Assembly (NCBI RefSeq): GCF_007830315.1
Contig: NZ_VLKJ01000004.1
Location: forward strand, 62,001 to 126,000
Length of the DNA: 64,000 bases
Reading direction: 5' to 3'
Source of the DNA: Novosphingobium taihuense
Lineage (GTDB): Bacteria > Pseudomonadota > Alphaproteobacteria > Sphingomonadales > Sphingomonadaceae
Shown here: positions 52,390 to 61,837 of the stretch, in pieces
Position numbering within the stretch: position 1 is the stretch's first letter
How the letters are laid out: every line of letters starts with the position of its first letter
Program-made: the position numbers and the translations under genes
The notes under the pieces: generated by a model
What the model saw: only the letters and a program-made list of their open reading frames with translations
Told to the model about the DNA's origin: nothing
Databases searched by the model: none

Positions 52390-53913
52390 CTATTCCGCCA
52401 CTTCCATCTGCTCCTTGTGTATGGTTGTAGGGCGCGGATGGCCGAATTGCAGAACGCCATCCTCGATCGGATCCTGGCGCATCCACGCCACGTCTCGCAC
52501 GTAGTCCTGATTTAGGCGCCAGCGCATGTCGCTTGCCGACTTGGGCAGGAGGTGGCGGGCACGCTCGATATAGCCCGACGAGAAGTCGTAGATGTTGTCC
52601 TCGTCGAGATGGTGATTGGGCGCGAGGCTGGGCACTGCCACTTCGACGCCGCGCGCCTTCATCGCGTTCAGCACATCGCAGATGTAGCGGGCGTTGATGT
52701 CAGCCCGAAGTGTCCAAGAGGCGTTGAGATAACCGAACACCGCAGCAAGGTTCGGCACATTCGAGAACATCACGCCCTTGTAATAATAGCGGTCGGCGAA
52801 ATCGACCGGCACGCCGTCCACGCTGATCGCGATCTTGCCTGCCATGACCATCTTGAGGCCGGTTGCGGTGACAATGACGTCGGCATCAAGGTGCTTGCCG
52901 GACTTGAGCTTGATGCCGGTGGCGTCGAACCTGTCGATATGGTCGGTGACGACGCTGGCCTTGCCGACCTTGATCGCCTCGAACAGGTCGGCGTCTGGCA
53001 CGAGGCACAGGCGCTGGTCCCAAGGATCGTAAGGCGGGGTGAAGGCCTTCTCGTCGTACTTGTCGCCTAGAGCCGCCTTGATCCGCTTTGTGAGGAACTG
53101 CTTGACCTGCTCGGGCTTGGTCCGCGCCCGCTTGAACACGAGGTTCTGCAGCCGCACGTTCTTCCAGCGGGTGATGCGATAGGCCAGTTCCTCGGGGAGG
53201 ATCTTCCGCAGGAAGTTGGCAAGGGCATCACGTGCAGGCCGTATACCGTACCAGGTCGGCGTGCGCTGGAGCATGGTCACGTGGGCAGCCTTGGCGGCCA
53301 TCGAGGGAACGATGGTGACGGCTGTGGCGCCCGAGCCAATCACCACCACGCGCTTGCCGGTATAATCCAGATTCTCCGGCCAGAACTGGGGATGGATGAT
53401 CTCGCCCTTGAAATCCTCGCGGCCTTCTAACTGCGCTTCGTAAGGCTTGTCGTAGTCGTAGTAGCCCGAGCCGAGGTAGATCCAGCCTGCGGTTACCCGG
53501 CTGCGCTGGCCATCGCTGCCCTCAAGGGTGATAACCCAGTGTGCTGTTTCGCTGTCGAAATCTGCACTGACGACCTTGCTGTCGAAACGGATGTGGCGGC
53601 GGATGTCGCGTTCGTCGACAATCCGGTTCAGGTAGTCGAGAATGGCCGGACCGTCGGCAATGGATTTCTCATGCTTCCATGGCTCGAAGATGAAGCCCAG
53701 CGTGTGCATGTCTGAATCGGAGCGGACGCCGGGATAGCGGAATAGGTCCCACGTGCCGCCGACCTGAGCGCGCCGCTCGATAATCGCAAAGCTGCGGTCA
53801 GGGCAGAGCATTTTCATATGCGCGGCCATGCCGATGCCGGAAATGCCTGCGCCGACGATCAGGACGTCGACGTCCGGCTTGCCCGCCGCAAAAGTGGACT
53901 GCTCTGCACCCAC
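52390..53913 (-). CDS. Flavin-containing monooxygenase, Baeyer-Villiger type
   Basis: A ~507-residue class B flavoprotein monooxygenase. It has an N-terminal FAD Rossmann motif (VLIVGAGISGIGMA), the BVMO fingerprint FKGEIIHPQFWP (FxGxxxHxxxW) at about residue 175, and a second NADPH Rossmann motif VVVIGSGATAV. It would insert oxygen into a ketone or oxidise a heteroatom; no substrate is suggested by neighbours. Start is uncertain: GTG at 53913 has GGAGAG 5 nt upstream, while GTG at 53919 is too close to it. Upstream AT-rich DNA (53925-53965) probably holds the promoter. Confidence 0.92.
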   Translation of the reverse strand: MGAEQSTFAAGKPDVDVLIVGAGISGIGMAAHMKMLCPDRSFAIIERRAQVGGTWDLFRYPGVRSDSDMHTLGFIFEPWKHEKSIADGPAILDYLNRIVDERDIRRHIRFDSKVVSADFDSETAHWVITLEGSDGQRSRVTAGWIYLGSGYYDYDKPYEAQLEGREDFKGEIIHPQFWPENLDYTGKRVVVIGSGATAVTIVPSMAAKAAHVTMLQRTPTWYGIRPARDALANFLRKILPEELAYRITRWKNVRLQNLVFKRARTKPEQVKQFLTKRIKAALGDKYDEKAFTPPYDPWDQRLCLVPDADLFEAIKVGKASVVTDHIDRFDATGIKLKSGKHLDADVIVTATGLKMVMAGKIAISVDGVPVDFADRYYYKGVMFSNVPNLAAVFGYLNASWTLRADINARYICDVLNAMKARGVEVAVPSLAPNHHLDEDNIYDFSSGYIERARHLLPKSASDMRWRLNQDYVRDVAWMRQDPIEDGVLQFGHPRPTTIHKEQMEVAE

Positions 53914-54002
53914 AAACACTCTCCATGCTTATCTATTTACAGCGATGTTAGCATATTTGCGCGCGATTGCCAGTGGCTCCAAGGTTTGCCAGTGATGCTG
54001 GC

Positions 54003-54977
54003 ATGACCGTGATCGCCGCCCGCCGCTACAGCAATGGCACCGCCCATGAGGATGTGTTCGACCTGACTGGCGAGCCAGCGCCTGACCTGCCGCCGCACAC
54101 TTTCGACTGGATCGGACTGTGCGAGCCGGACGTGGCGGAGATGGACCTCGTGCGGCGGCAGTACTGCCTGCACCCACTGGCGGTGGAAGATGCACTCAAT
54201 CCGCGCCAGCTGCCAAAGGTTGAAGTCTACGGCAAAACGCTTTTCGTGGTGGCTCGCACGGCGGAACTGCAGGCAGGGGAGGAGATCGGCTATGGCCAGA
54301 CCGCGTTCTTCGTCGGCCCCGGCTTCCTGATCAGCGTCCGCTTCGGCAGTACCCGCGCGCATCTCACCTTGCGCGAGGAGCTCGAGACACAAGGCGACAG
54401 ATTGTCCGAAGGGCCGGACTATGTGCTCCATGCGGTGCTCGATTTCATCGTCGATGGCTACCTGCCACTGCTCGAGAAGCTCGAGGAAGTGGCGCAGGAG
54501 ATGGAGGAGGCAGCGATCGACGTCTTCCCCGAGCAATCGGTCATCCGTCGCATATTCCGCCTGCGCCGCCAGCTGCGTCGTTTCGAGCGGGTGATCGGAC
54601 CGATGGAGGAGGTCTGCTCAAGGCTGGTGGTTGCGGACCTTCCGTGCATCGATCCCGCCGCGCGGATCTGGTTCCGCGACGTGCTTGACCATGTGCGCCG
54701 GGCGATGGCGCGGATGCGGGGGCTCAAGGAAACACTGGCGGCAATTGTCGAGACGGCAAGCCTGCTCGAACAGCATCGTCAGGGCGAGATGACCCGCCAG
54801 CTTGCAGCATGGGCAGCGATCCTTGCGGTGCCGACTGCCATCGCCGGAATCTATGGCATGAACTTCGAGTATCTGCCTGAACTCAAGTGGCATTATGGCT
54901 ACTTCGTGGTGTGGGGCGCGATCATCACGATATGCGGCGGACTATGGCTCAGGTTCCGCAGCATCGGTTGGCTCTAG
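54003..54977 (+). CDS. corA: CorA-family divalent metal transporter
   Basis: A 324-residue protein with a large soluble N-terminal domain (VEDALNPRQLPKVEVYGKTLFVVARTA split across residues 60-90), long stalk helices and two C-terminal transmembrane helices; the pore signature YGMNF follows helix 1. CorA channels carry Mg2+, or Co2+/Ni2+, as pentamers. ATG at 54003 chosen; an upstream in-frame start at 53967 is weaker. It diverges from the monooxygenase. Confidence 0.93.
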   Translation: MTVIAARRYSNGTAHEDVFDLTGEPAPDLPPHTFDWIGLCEPDVAEMDLVRRQYCLHPLAVEDALNPRQLPKVEVYGKTLFVVARTAELQAGEEIGYGQTAFFVGPGFLISVRFGSTRAHLTLREELETQGDRLSEGPDYVLHAVLDFIVDGYLPLLEKLEEVAQEMEEAAIDVFPEQSVIRRIFRLRRQLRRFERVIGPMEEVCSRLVVADLPCIDPAARIWFRDVLDHVRRAMARMRGLKETLAAIVETASLLEQHRQGEMTRQLAAWAAILAVPTAIAGIYGMNFEYLPELKWHYGYFVVWGAIITICGGLWLRFRSIGWL

Positions 54978-55106
54978 GGGCTTCGCCGCTGGTGTGGACA
55001 ATCTTGCATTGCGAGATTGTGACGGAAACGTGACTGGCCTAGTGCCGCGGTGGGCTGGAACGAGTCGTTTCGCCTAATGCGTGACGGCAATTCGGGAAGC
55101 GTAGCG

Positions 55107-55754
55107 ATGTTCGGCTGGTTCCAGCGTCTCCTGCCCAAGACGGGCGATTTCTTCGGCATGTTTGAACGGCATGCCGCGGCATGCGTCGATGCAGCCGATG
55201 CCCTGGCAAAGCTCACCCGCTCGCAGGGCGATGCCGCACAGTGGGTCGGCAAGATCCGCGAACGCGAACATGCGGCCGATGACGTGATCCGCGAAGTGTT
55301 GTTCACGGTGCGCCGCACGTTCCTTACCCCCTTCGACCGCGGCGCGATTACGTCGCTGATCGGCGCGATGGACGATACCATCGACGAGATGCAGGCCGCG
55401 GCTTCGGCAATCGAACTCTATGAGATCGCAGCGTTCGAGCCCGAGATGCAGGCCATGGCCGACAAGATCGTCGAAGCCGTTGGGCTCATCGCCGAAGCCA
55501 TGCCGCTACTCCGCGACATCGAGCGCAACGGCGGACGCCTCCACGCGCTGACCGAGCGGATCGTCAAGCTGGAAGGCGAGGTGGACCTGATCCACCAGGC
55601 CGGGCTAAAGGCCAATTTCCTGCGCCACCGCACCGACGGCGACCACATCGCGTTCATCGTTTCGCGCGAGATATTCAAGCATCTCGAGAAGATCGCCGAT
55701 GCTTTCGAGGACGTCGCGAACGAGATCGACGCGCTCGTCATCGACCACGCCTGA
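55107..55754 (+). CDS. DUF47/PhoU-like phosphate transport accessory protein
   Basis: A 215-residue all-helical protein of the DUF47 (TIGR00153) family: FGWFQRLLPKTGDFFGMFE, KIREREHAADDVIREV, TPFDRGAITSLIGAMDDTID and HIAFIVSREIFKHLEKIADA. These PhoU-like proteins partner with Pit transporters. The ATG at 55107 is preceded by GGAAG; the longer frame is discounted. Pit follows 24 bp later. Confidence 0.93.
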   Translation: MFGWFQRLLPKTGDFFGMFERHAAACVDAADALAKLTRSQGDAAQWVGKIREREHAADDVIREVLFTVRRTFLTPFDRGAITSLIGAMDDTIDEMQAAASAIELYEIAAFEPEMQAMADKIVEAVGLIAEAMPLLRDIERNGGRLHALTERIVKLEGEVDLIHQAGLKANFLRHRTDGDHIAFIVSREIFKHLEKIADAFEDVANEIDALVIDHA

Positions 55755-55778
55755 CGGCGCGGGACAGGAGCTGATCCG

Positions 55779-56777
55779 ATGCACGAGCTAGCCTTTCCGC
55801 TGCTGGTCGGCCTGATCGCACTGGCGCTGGCCTTCGACTTCCTCAATGGGTTGCACGATGCGGCCAACTCCATTGCTACGGTCGTCTCCACCCGTTTGCT
55901 GTCGCCCGTTGCGGCGGTGGTCTTTGCAGCCGCTGGGAACTTCGCGGCCTACTGGCTGGTCGGGCTGCACGTGGCCGATACCATCGGCAAGGGAATCATC
56001 GACAAGGACATCGTGACGCCCGCGGTCGTATTTGGCGCGCTGGTCGGGGCGATGTTCTGGAACATCGTCACCTGGGTGAAGGGCATTCCCTCGTCATCCA
56101 GCCACGCGCTGATCGGCGGGTTGCTCGGCGCGGGCGTGATGCATGGCGGGTTTGACGCGATCGAATCCAAAAAGACCATCGAGACTTTCGTCGCGATCTT
56201 CCTGTCGCCCACGATCGGCTTCGTGCTGGCGATGTTCTTCGTGCTGGTCACAAGCTGGCTGTTCAAGGGCTTCCAGCCCCGCAGGGCGGAAGGCGTGTTC
56301 AAGGGCCTACACCTGATCTCGTCTGCCGCCTACTCGATCAGCCATGGCGGCAATGATGCGCAGAAGACCATGGGCATCATCACTGTGCTGCTCTACTCGA
56401 CCGGCTACCTCAAGGGCGAGTTCCATATCCCGGAATGGGTCGTGCTGTCGTGCTATGCCGCGATTTCGCTCGGCACGATGTCGGGCGGATGGAAGATCAT
56501 CAAGACGATGGGCACCAAGATCACGCGGTTGAACCATCACACGGGCTTCTGCGCATCGACCGCCGGTTCGATCGTGGTGTTCGGGGCGAGCGCGATGGGC
56601 ATTCCGGTGTCGACCACTCATGCGATCACCGGAAGCGTCATCGGCACCGGGGCTGCCCGCCGTGCGAGCGCAGTGCGCTGGGGCGTGGCGCAGCGGGTGG
56701 TCACGGCGTGGTTCATCACCATTCCGGCCAGCGCGACCGTGGGCGCGGCGTTCTACCTGCTCACCCGCCTGTTCTGA
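55779..56777 (+). CDS. Low-affinity inorganic phosphate transporter, Pit family
   Basis: A 332-residue inner-membrane protein with duplicated Pit signatures: FDFLNGLHDAANSIATVVS in the N-half and SISHGGNDAQKTMG in the C-half, plus PSSSSHALIGG and PVSTTHAITGSVIG. It imports metal-phosphate with protons. CAGGAG precedes the ATG. Operon with the DUF47 gene; its stop abuts the convergent DUF1365 gene with no gap. Confidence 0.96.
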   Translation: MHELAFPLLVGLIALALAFDFLNGLHDAANSIATVVSTRLLSPVAAVVFAAAGNFAAYWLVGLHVADTIGKGIIDKDIVTPAVVFGALVGAMFWNIVTWVKGIPSSSSHALIGGLLGAGVMHGGFDAIESKKTIETFVAIFLSPTIGFVLAMFFVLVTSWLFKGFQPRRAEGVFKGLHLISSAAYSISHGGNDAQKTMGIITVLLYSTGYLKGEFHIPEWVVLSCYAAISLGTMSGGWKIIKTMGTKITRLNHHTGFCASTAGSIVVFGASAMGIPVSTTHAITGSVIGTGAARRASAVRWGVAQRVVTAWFITIPASATVGAAFYLLTRLF

Positions 56778-57536
56778 TCAGTTTCCAACCGTCACGGATT
56801 TGGCGGGCGGCGGCGGTTTGCGGAACAGCGGCACGCGCTTGAGCCACAGCTTGAGCGCTTCCCAGTGGATTCCTGCGGTAACCTTGAGCGTCATCAGCGG
56901 GTAGGAAAGGGCGGCGCGCAGCAGAGCGGTGTCGCTCAACTCTTCGCGTCGTGCCGTGTGGACTGCCGCCAGTATGGGACCTTCAGCGTCGGATACGGTG
57001 ATGCCGATTGCGAGCCTTTCGCCGGGGGGTGAGACCCGGAAGGCGTAGGCCATGTCCATCGGCAGGAATGGCGAGACGTGGAAGCTCTTGGTGGCGTGCT
57101 GGTGCAGAGCCTTTGAACCGGGTTCTGCAGGGATAACGTAGCTGTGTCGTTCGCCGAAGGTATTCGAGACTTCGTAGATCACCGCGCGCAGCGAGCCGTC
57201 CTCGCCATGACAGAACCACGTGCTCAGCGGATTGAAGACATAGCCGAACATGCGCGGCATGGTCAGGAGCCAAATGCGGCCTCCATCTGCCTCAATCCCG
57301 GCAGAGCCCAGCAGGCGTTGCGCATGGGCGCGTAGTTCCTTGCCGTCGCCGCAGTCCCGGTCGTGGAATGAGAACAGGTTGAAGCGCCCTCGAGAGAACA
57401 GGCGCAGGCGTGCTGAGAGATCATCCAGCCGGTCGATATCGAGCAGCAGGTGCAGGACGCGGTAACGCAGGACGTGCACGGCGGGGCGCGAGCGGCGATG
57501 CAGGACGTGGCCATGAAAGAGCGCCGCGTCTGTCAT
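56778..57536 (-). CDS. DUF1365 family protein of the lipid-modification cluster
   Basis: A 252-residue protein of DUF1365: FHGHVLHRRSRPAVHVLRYR, LLTMPRMFGYVFNPLSTWFC, VIYEVSNTFGERHSYV and KSFHVSPFLPMDMAYAF. The family regularly accompanies an FAD amine-oxidase-like protein and a CFA-synthase-like methyltransferase and is thought to act in modifying membrane fatty acids. Its ATG overlaps the upstream stop (TGATG), so it is translationally coupled to that gene. Confidence 0.93.
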   Translation of the reverse strand: MTDAALFHGHVLHRRSRPAVHVLRYRVLHLLLDIDRLDDLSARLRLFSRGRFNLFSFHDRDCGDGKELRAHAQRLLGSAGIEADGGRIWLLTMPRMFGYVFNPLSTWFCHGEDGSLRAVIYEVSNTFGERHSYVIPAEPGSKALHQHATKSFHVSPFLPMDMAYAFRVSPPGERLAIGITVSDAEGPILAAVHTARREELSDTALLRAALSYPLMTLKVTAGIHWEALKLWLKRVPLFRKPPPPAKSVTVGN

Positions 57537-58864
57537 CAGGCGAGTTCCGGTACCAGCGCCTGATGAGTCACATGGATGCGGCCGGATTCCTCCTCGACGC
57601 TCCACGGACGACGCAGACCGCCAAGCTGCTCGGCCACGGCAAGGCCTGACTGCAGCCCATCCTCGTGAAAACCTGCGCCGAACCATGCCCCACAGAACCA
57701 CGTGCGACGGCGCCCCTGCAGCGACCAGAGCTGCTTCTGCGCGGCACCAGCCGCAACGTCGAACACGGGGTGATCATAGCTCTCGCGCCGGTAAACCAGC
57801 GCGGGGTCGGGTTCGACCAGCGGGTTCAGGGTGACGAACAGGTCCTTCTCTGTCGACAAATGCTGAAGGCGGTTCATCCAGTAGGTAACGGAAAGCTGGT
57901 GCGCGTCCGCACCACGCTCGGCCGCGTAGTTCCATGCAGACCAGACCTTGCGGCGGCGTGGCATGAGACGCTGGTCCGCGTGGAGCACGGCAAGGTTATG
58001 GCGATAGGGGAAGGCATCCAGCAGCCGACGTTCTTCAGCATCGGGATCGGCCAGCATGGCGAGCGACTGGTCTGCATGAGAGGCGAGAACGACGTGGTCG
58101 AAGCGCTCCCAGCCAGACCTGCAGTTGATTTCCACGCAATCGGGCAGGCGGCGAACCTGCTTTACTGGTGAGGAGAGGCGCATGCCGTCAGCAAAGCTGG
58201 CGCTCATCCGTTTTACATATTCGCGGCTACCACCGTCGACCGTGCGCCAGCGCGGACGTTCGCGAAACTGGAGCAGCCCGTGGTTGTCGAAGAAGCGGAT
58301 GAAGGCGGCGGCGGGGTGGTGCGGAATGTCGCGCACCGGGGTCGACCAGATCGCGGCGGCCATGGGGTAGAGGTGATCGTCACGGAAGGCAGGCCCGCAG
58401 CCCAGACCATCGAGATAGGCACCGAGGCCCAGATCGCCGAGGTCCGGCAGGTCGCGCGGGGCGGCCTTGTAGAACCGTGCCAGATCGCGAAGCATGGACC
58501 AGAAGCGAGGGGAAACGAGATTGCGGCGCTGGGCGAAGAGCCCCCGTATGTCGCCCGAATATTCGAGCCGACCCTGGTCGAGCGTGACCCCAAAACTCAT
58601 CACCGTCTCGCGGGTCGGCACGTCGAGATGGGCGAACAGCGCCGTGAGGTTGGGATAGGTGCGCTCGTTGTAGACGATGAAGCCGGTATCAACCGGCACG
58701 CCATCAACCTCTACCGTGTTGCTGTGCCCACCAAGCCGCTCATCCGCCTCGAACAGGGTGACGCGATGCCGTTTAGACAGTAGCCACGCGGCTGAAAGCC
58801 CGGAGATTCCGCTTCCGACTACGGCAATGTCGAGAACGCCTCCCGGCGCGCCACCACGGCTCAT
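57536..58864 (-). CDS. FAD-dependent amine-oxidase-like oxidoreductase of the lipid-modification cluster
   Basis: A ~442-residue flavoprotein with the dinucleotide motif DIAVVGSGISGLSAAWLL, the second FAD motif FEADERLGGHSNTVEVDG and the conserved DTGFIVYNERTYPNL and WFCGAWFGAGFHEDGLQSG at the end. This subfamily, next to DUF1365 and a CFA-synthase-like enzyme, is proposed to act on unsaturated or cyclopropane fatty acyl chains; related genes in Rhodobacter function in furan-fatty-acid formation. ATG at 58864 chosen over 58894. It diverges from the methyltransferase gene. Confidence 0.92.
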   Translation of the reverse strand: MSRGGAPGGVLDIAVVGSGISGLSAAWLLSKRHRVTLFEADERLGGHSNTVEVDGVPVDTGFIVYNERTYPNLTALFAHLDVPTRETVMSFGVTLDQGRLEYSGDIRGLFAQRRNLVSPRFWSMLRDLARFYKAAPRDLPDLGDLGLGAYLDGLGCGPAFRDDHLYPMAAAIWSTPVRDIPHHPAAAFIRFFDNHGLLQFRERPRWRTVDGGSREYVKRMSASFADGMRLSSPVKQVRRLPDCVEINCRSGWERFDHVVLASHADQSLAMLADPDAEERRLLDAFPYRHNLAVLHADQRLMPRRRKVWSAWNYAAERGADAHQLSVTYWMNRLQHLSTEKDLFVTLNPLVEPDPALVYRRESYDHPVFDVAAGAAQKQLWSLQGRRRTWFCGAWFGAGFHEDGLQSGLAVAEQLGGLRRPWSVEEESGRIHVTHQALVPELA

Positions 58865-58954
58865 CACAACCCAGATCCCCATCGCACAAGGCATTGATGC
58901 CGTAGCGTACTTACCCGTCTGTCATCTGTTATATAGCGCTCCCCTCGTGACAGG

Positions 58955-58984
58955 TTGACACAAGTCACACCCCGATGGCTAGTT
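58955..58984 (+). promoter_or_regulatory. Possible promoter of the CFA-synthase-like gene
   Basis: TTGACA at 58955-58960 is followed after 18 bp by CTAGTT, a weak -10. If used, transcription would begin at or next to the GTG at 58992, giving a leaderless message; no ribosome-binding site is visible before that GTG. Confidence 0.3.
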
Positions 58985-58991
58985 CTGCTTC

Positions 58992-60014
58992 GTGAGCCTG
59001 CTTGCCCCAGTAATATCGCTCGTCGAGCGAGCCCCCTTGCCTGATGCGCTGACGCGTGCAGGCGTCACCTTCATGTGCGAGAAGCGCCTGCGCGCGCTCA
59101 TGGACGAGCGACCGACCGACGCCGGTTTCGCTGCGTGGATGGCGCATCGCGCCGTCGCCGAGCACACCGACGCCGCCAACGAGCAGCACTACGAGCTTCC
59201 GCCGCGCTTTTTCGGGTTGAGCCTCGGGCCGAATGCAAAGTACTCCTGCTGTCACTACCCGACCGGCGCCGAAACGCTGGAGGAAGCTGAATTCGCTGCG
59301 CTGGCTGCCACGGTTGAACATGCTGCGCTCCAGGATGGTCAGGACATTCTCGAACTCGGCTGCGGTTGGGGCTCGCTTAGCCTCTACATGGCGGCGCACT
59401 TCCCGAACGCGCGGATTACGGCAGTGTCCAACTCGCGCCCGCAAGGCGAGCATATCCGGGCCAAAGCGGCAGCGCGGGGGATCACCAATCTCACCGTGCT
59501 CACTGCCGACATGAACGCCTTTGCGCCTGAAGGACGGTTCGATCGGGTCGTCTCGGTAGAGATGTTCGAGCACATGGCCAACTGGCGCGAACTGCTGGGG
59601 CGCGTGAAAAGCTGGCTCAATCCCGACGGTCGCTTGTTCCTCCACGTGTTCAGCCACCGCCAGTATCCCTACCGTTTCGACACCGCCGACAAGTCGAGCT
59701 GGATCGCGCAGTACTTCTTCACTGGCGGGATCATGCCAAGTCACCGTCTGATCGGGCAGTTTGCAGACCTGTTCGCATTGGAACAGGATTGGTGGTGGGA
59801 AGGCACTCACTACCAGAAGACCGCGCTCGACTGGCTGGCTCTGTTTGACGCGAAAGTCTCGGAGATCGAACCGGTTCTGCACGCGGTCTACGGCGCGCAG
59901 ACGCGGCTGTGGCTCCGCAGATGGCGTCTGTTCTATCTCGCAACTGCTGGGCTCTTCGGTCATCGCGGCGGCAAGGAATGGGGCGTCAGCCACTGGTTGC
60001 TAAGGCCTGTCTAA
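58992..60014 (+). CDS. Cyclopropane-fatty-acyl-phospholipid synthase-like SAM methyltransferase
   Basis: A 340-residue enzyme: substrate-binding helical N-terminus, then a class I SAM methyltransferase core with motif I ILELGCGWGSLSLYMA, SNSRPQGEHI, DMNAFAPEGRFDRVVSVEMFEHM and the CFA-type YHF-like SHRQYPYRFDT. The N-terminal motif QHYELPPRFFGLSLGPNAKY and YPTGAETLEEAE match the family. It transfers methylene or methyl to unsaturated phospholipid acyl chains. It is shorter than E. coli Cfa, like the group found with DUF1365. Start is GTG. Confidence 0.93.
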   Translation: MSLLAPVISLVERAPLPDALTRAGVTFMCEKRLRALMDERPTDAGFAAWMAHRAVAEHTDAANEQHYELPPRFFGLSLGPNAKYSCCHYPTGAETLEEAEFAALAATVEHAALQDGQDILELGCGWGSLSLYMAAHFPNARITAVSNSRPQGEHIRAKAAARGITNLTVLTADMNAFAPEGRFDRVVSVEMFEHMANWRELLGRVKSWLNPDGRLFLHVFSHRQYPYRFDTADKSSWIAQYFFTGGIMPSHRLIGQFADLFALEQDWWWEGTHYQKTALDWLALFDAKVSEIEPVLHAVYGAQTRLWLRRWRLFYLATAGLFGHRGGKEWGVSHWLLRPV

Positions 60015-60088
60015 AAAGCACTTGGCAATCCGCGTCATAGCGGCAAGACTAGTTGCCATAGAAACTTGCCCAGGGGAGCTTTCCAGAC

Positions 60089-61708
60089 ATGACCGTCCGT
60101 TCGCGCATTGCCATTGGCGTTGCGGCCATCGCGCTTTGCGCCACCGCAGCACCTGTTCTTGCAGGTCCTGCCGAAGACAAGCTGATCGCCCAGCTGCTCG
60201 ATGAAGGGCTCAACCGCTCGGACGCGATGGAGACCGCGTCGGAACTGATGGATCGCATCGGTCCGCGCCTGACCAATTCCGAAAATCACCGCAAGGCCGA
60301 GGAATGGGCCACTGCAAAGTTCGCGTCATACGGGCTCAAGAACATTCACCGCGAACCGTTCGAATTCGGTCTGGGGTGGAACCTGAAGAGCTACTCGGCC
60401 ACGATGACTGCACCGCGCAGCCTGCCGCTTACCGTTCTGCCTGTGGCGTGGTCACCCGCCACAGGCGGCACGATCACTGCGCCGGTCATCGTTGCGCCGA
60501 TGAGCAAGGTCGAGAATTTCGACGCGTGGAAAGGCAAGCTTGCTGGCAAGATCGTGCTTGTCAGCCTGCCGGGTGAGACCAGCGAATCCAAAGATCCTGT
60601 GTTCGAGCGCCTCTCGGGCGAGGACATCGGCAAGCTCGACAAGTACACCCTCCCGCGCCACGATCCCGAAGGTCTCGCCATGCAGACTGCTCGGCGCGGC
60701 TTTGCCCGCAAGCTCTCGGAATTCCTCAAGGCCGAAGGCGCACTGGCGATGGTCCGCATGACCTATCGCGACGGCAAGCTGGTCCATGGCGAAGGTTATG
60801 ACTTCATCCCCGGTCAGACGCTGGCGATACCTGCCATGGACATGGCGCAGGAAGACTACCGCCGCCTCGTCCGCCTCGAGAAGACCGGCGTTGCGCCGCA
60901 ACTGTCACTGTCGATCGATGCCAGCTTCGATGACAGGGACCTGATGGCAGACAACGTCATCGCCGAGATCCCCGGCACCGATCCCAAGGCGGGTTACGTC
61001 ATGGCTGGCGCACACTTCGACAGCTGGATCGCGGGCGATGGCGCTTCCGACAATGGTGCGGGCAGCGTCGCGGTCATTGAAGCCGCGCGCCTTCTGGCCA
61101 AGATGGGCGTCAAGCCCAAGCGCACGATCCGCTTTGCCCTGTGGAGCGGGGAAGAGCAGGGGCTGCTTGGCTCCAAGGCCTACATCGAACAGCATCTTGC
61201 TACCCGTCCGGTCGATCCCAGCCTCAAGGGAATCGACAGCTATGCGGCGTGGCGCAATGCCTATCCGATCACGCCAAAGCCGGAGTACTCGCAGCTCAAG
61301 GCCTATTTCAACATGGACAACGGCTCGGGCAAGTTCCGCGGCATCTATGCCGAGGGCAACATCGGCGCCGCCTCCACCCTGCGCGAATGGCTGGCGCCGT
61401 TCAATTCGCTGGGAGCCGACAAGGTGGTGATGAGCAAGACCGGCGGCACCGACCACGTCTATCTTCAGGCTATCGGCCTGCCGGGATACCAGTTCATCCA
61501 GGACCCGCTCGACTACGACAGCCGCGTGCACCATTCGAGCCTCGACACGCTTGACCACATGCGTGCCGACGACATGCGTCAGGCGTCGGTGATCCTTGCA
61601 GGGATGCTGTTGCAGGCGGCGATGAGCGACAAGGAGCTCCCGCGCTCGCCGCTGCCGACCAAGCCAGACGCTACCGATCCGTTCAAGGTTCAGGACCCTA
61701 ATCAGTAA
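60089..61708 (+). CDS. Exported M28-family metallopeptidase with PA domain
   Basis: A 539-residue protein with a signal peptide (IGVAAIALCATAAPVLAG), a PA insertion domain ~125-265 and an M28 di-zinc catalytic domain: GAHFDSW (H309), DGASDNGAG (D321), WSGEEQGLLG (E355/E356), NMDNGSG and the final His in HHSSLDTLDH. Relatives are aminopeptidases and carboxypeptidases acting on short peptides in the periplasm. GGGGAG precedes the ATG. It is followed by a perfect hairpin. Confidence 0.94.
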   Translation: MTVRSRIAIGVAAIALCATAAPVLAGPAEDKLIAQLLDEGLNRSDAMETASELMDRIGPRLTNSENHRKAEEWATAKFASYGLKNIHREPFEFGLGWNLKSYSATMTAPRSLPLTVLPVAWSPATGGTITAPVIVAPMSKVENFDAWKGKLAGKIVLVSLPGETSESKDPVFERLSGEDIGKLDKYTLPRHDPEGLAMQTARRGFARKLSEFLKAEGALAMVRMTYRDGKLVHGEGYDFIPGQTLAIPAMDMAQEDYRRLVRLEKTGVAPQLSLSIDASFDDRDLMADNVIAEIPGTDPKAGYVMAGAHFDSWIAGDGASDNGAGSVAVIEAARLLAKMGVKPKRTIRFALWSGEEQGLLGSKAYIEQHLATRPVDPSLKGIDSYAAWRNAYPITPKPEYSQLKAYFNMDNGSGKFRGIYAEGNIGAASTLREWLAPFNSLGADKVVMSKTGGTDHVYLQAIGLPGYQFIQDPLDYDSRVHHSSLDTLDHMRADDMRQASVILAGMLLQAAMSDKELPRSPLPTKPDATDPFKVQDPNQ

Positions 61709-61718
61709 GTTGGAGCTA

Positions 61719-61744
61719 CCCCATCCGGTTCAATCCGGATGGGG
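61719..61744 (+). terminator. Perfect hairpin after the M28 peptidase gene
   Basis: CCCCATCCGG, loop TTCAAT and CCGGATGGGG form a perfect 10-bp stem 10 bp after the stop codon. No T run follows directly, though ATTTTT occurs about 15 bp later. Confidence 0.6.
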
Positions 61745-61773
61745 AATCCAGCCACTACGCATTTTTCCGGATG

Positions 61774-61791
61774 GTCTGGTCCGGACAAGAC
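61774..61791. promoter_or_regulatory. Imperfect palindrome upstream of the HD-GYP gene
   Basis: GTCTGGTCCGGACAAGAC pairs at 8 of 9 positions about its centre, an operator-like symmetry 47-64 bp before the ATG. Confidence 0.4.
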
Positions 61792-61800
61792 ATACGCTTG

Positions 61801-61814
61801 CTAACCTAGGTTAG
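61801..61814. promoter_or_regulatory. Perfect 14-bp palindrome upstream of the HD-GYP gene
   Basis: CTAACCTAGGTTAG is a perfect palindrome ending 23 bp before the ATG, in the position of a promoter-overlapping operator. The binding protein is not known. Confidence 0.5.
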
Positions 61815-61837
61815 TCTGTCACTCGAACGGACGGCCC

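Noticed and set aside
53925..53965. TTTACAGCGATGTTAGCAT as a further copy of the MarR operator
   Set aside because: It shares a GCTAACA core but lacks the TTGT-N11-ACAA symmetry and spacing of the three good copies.
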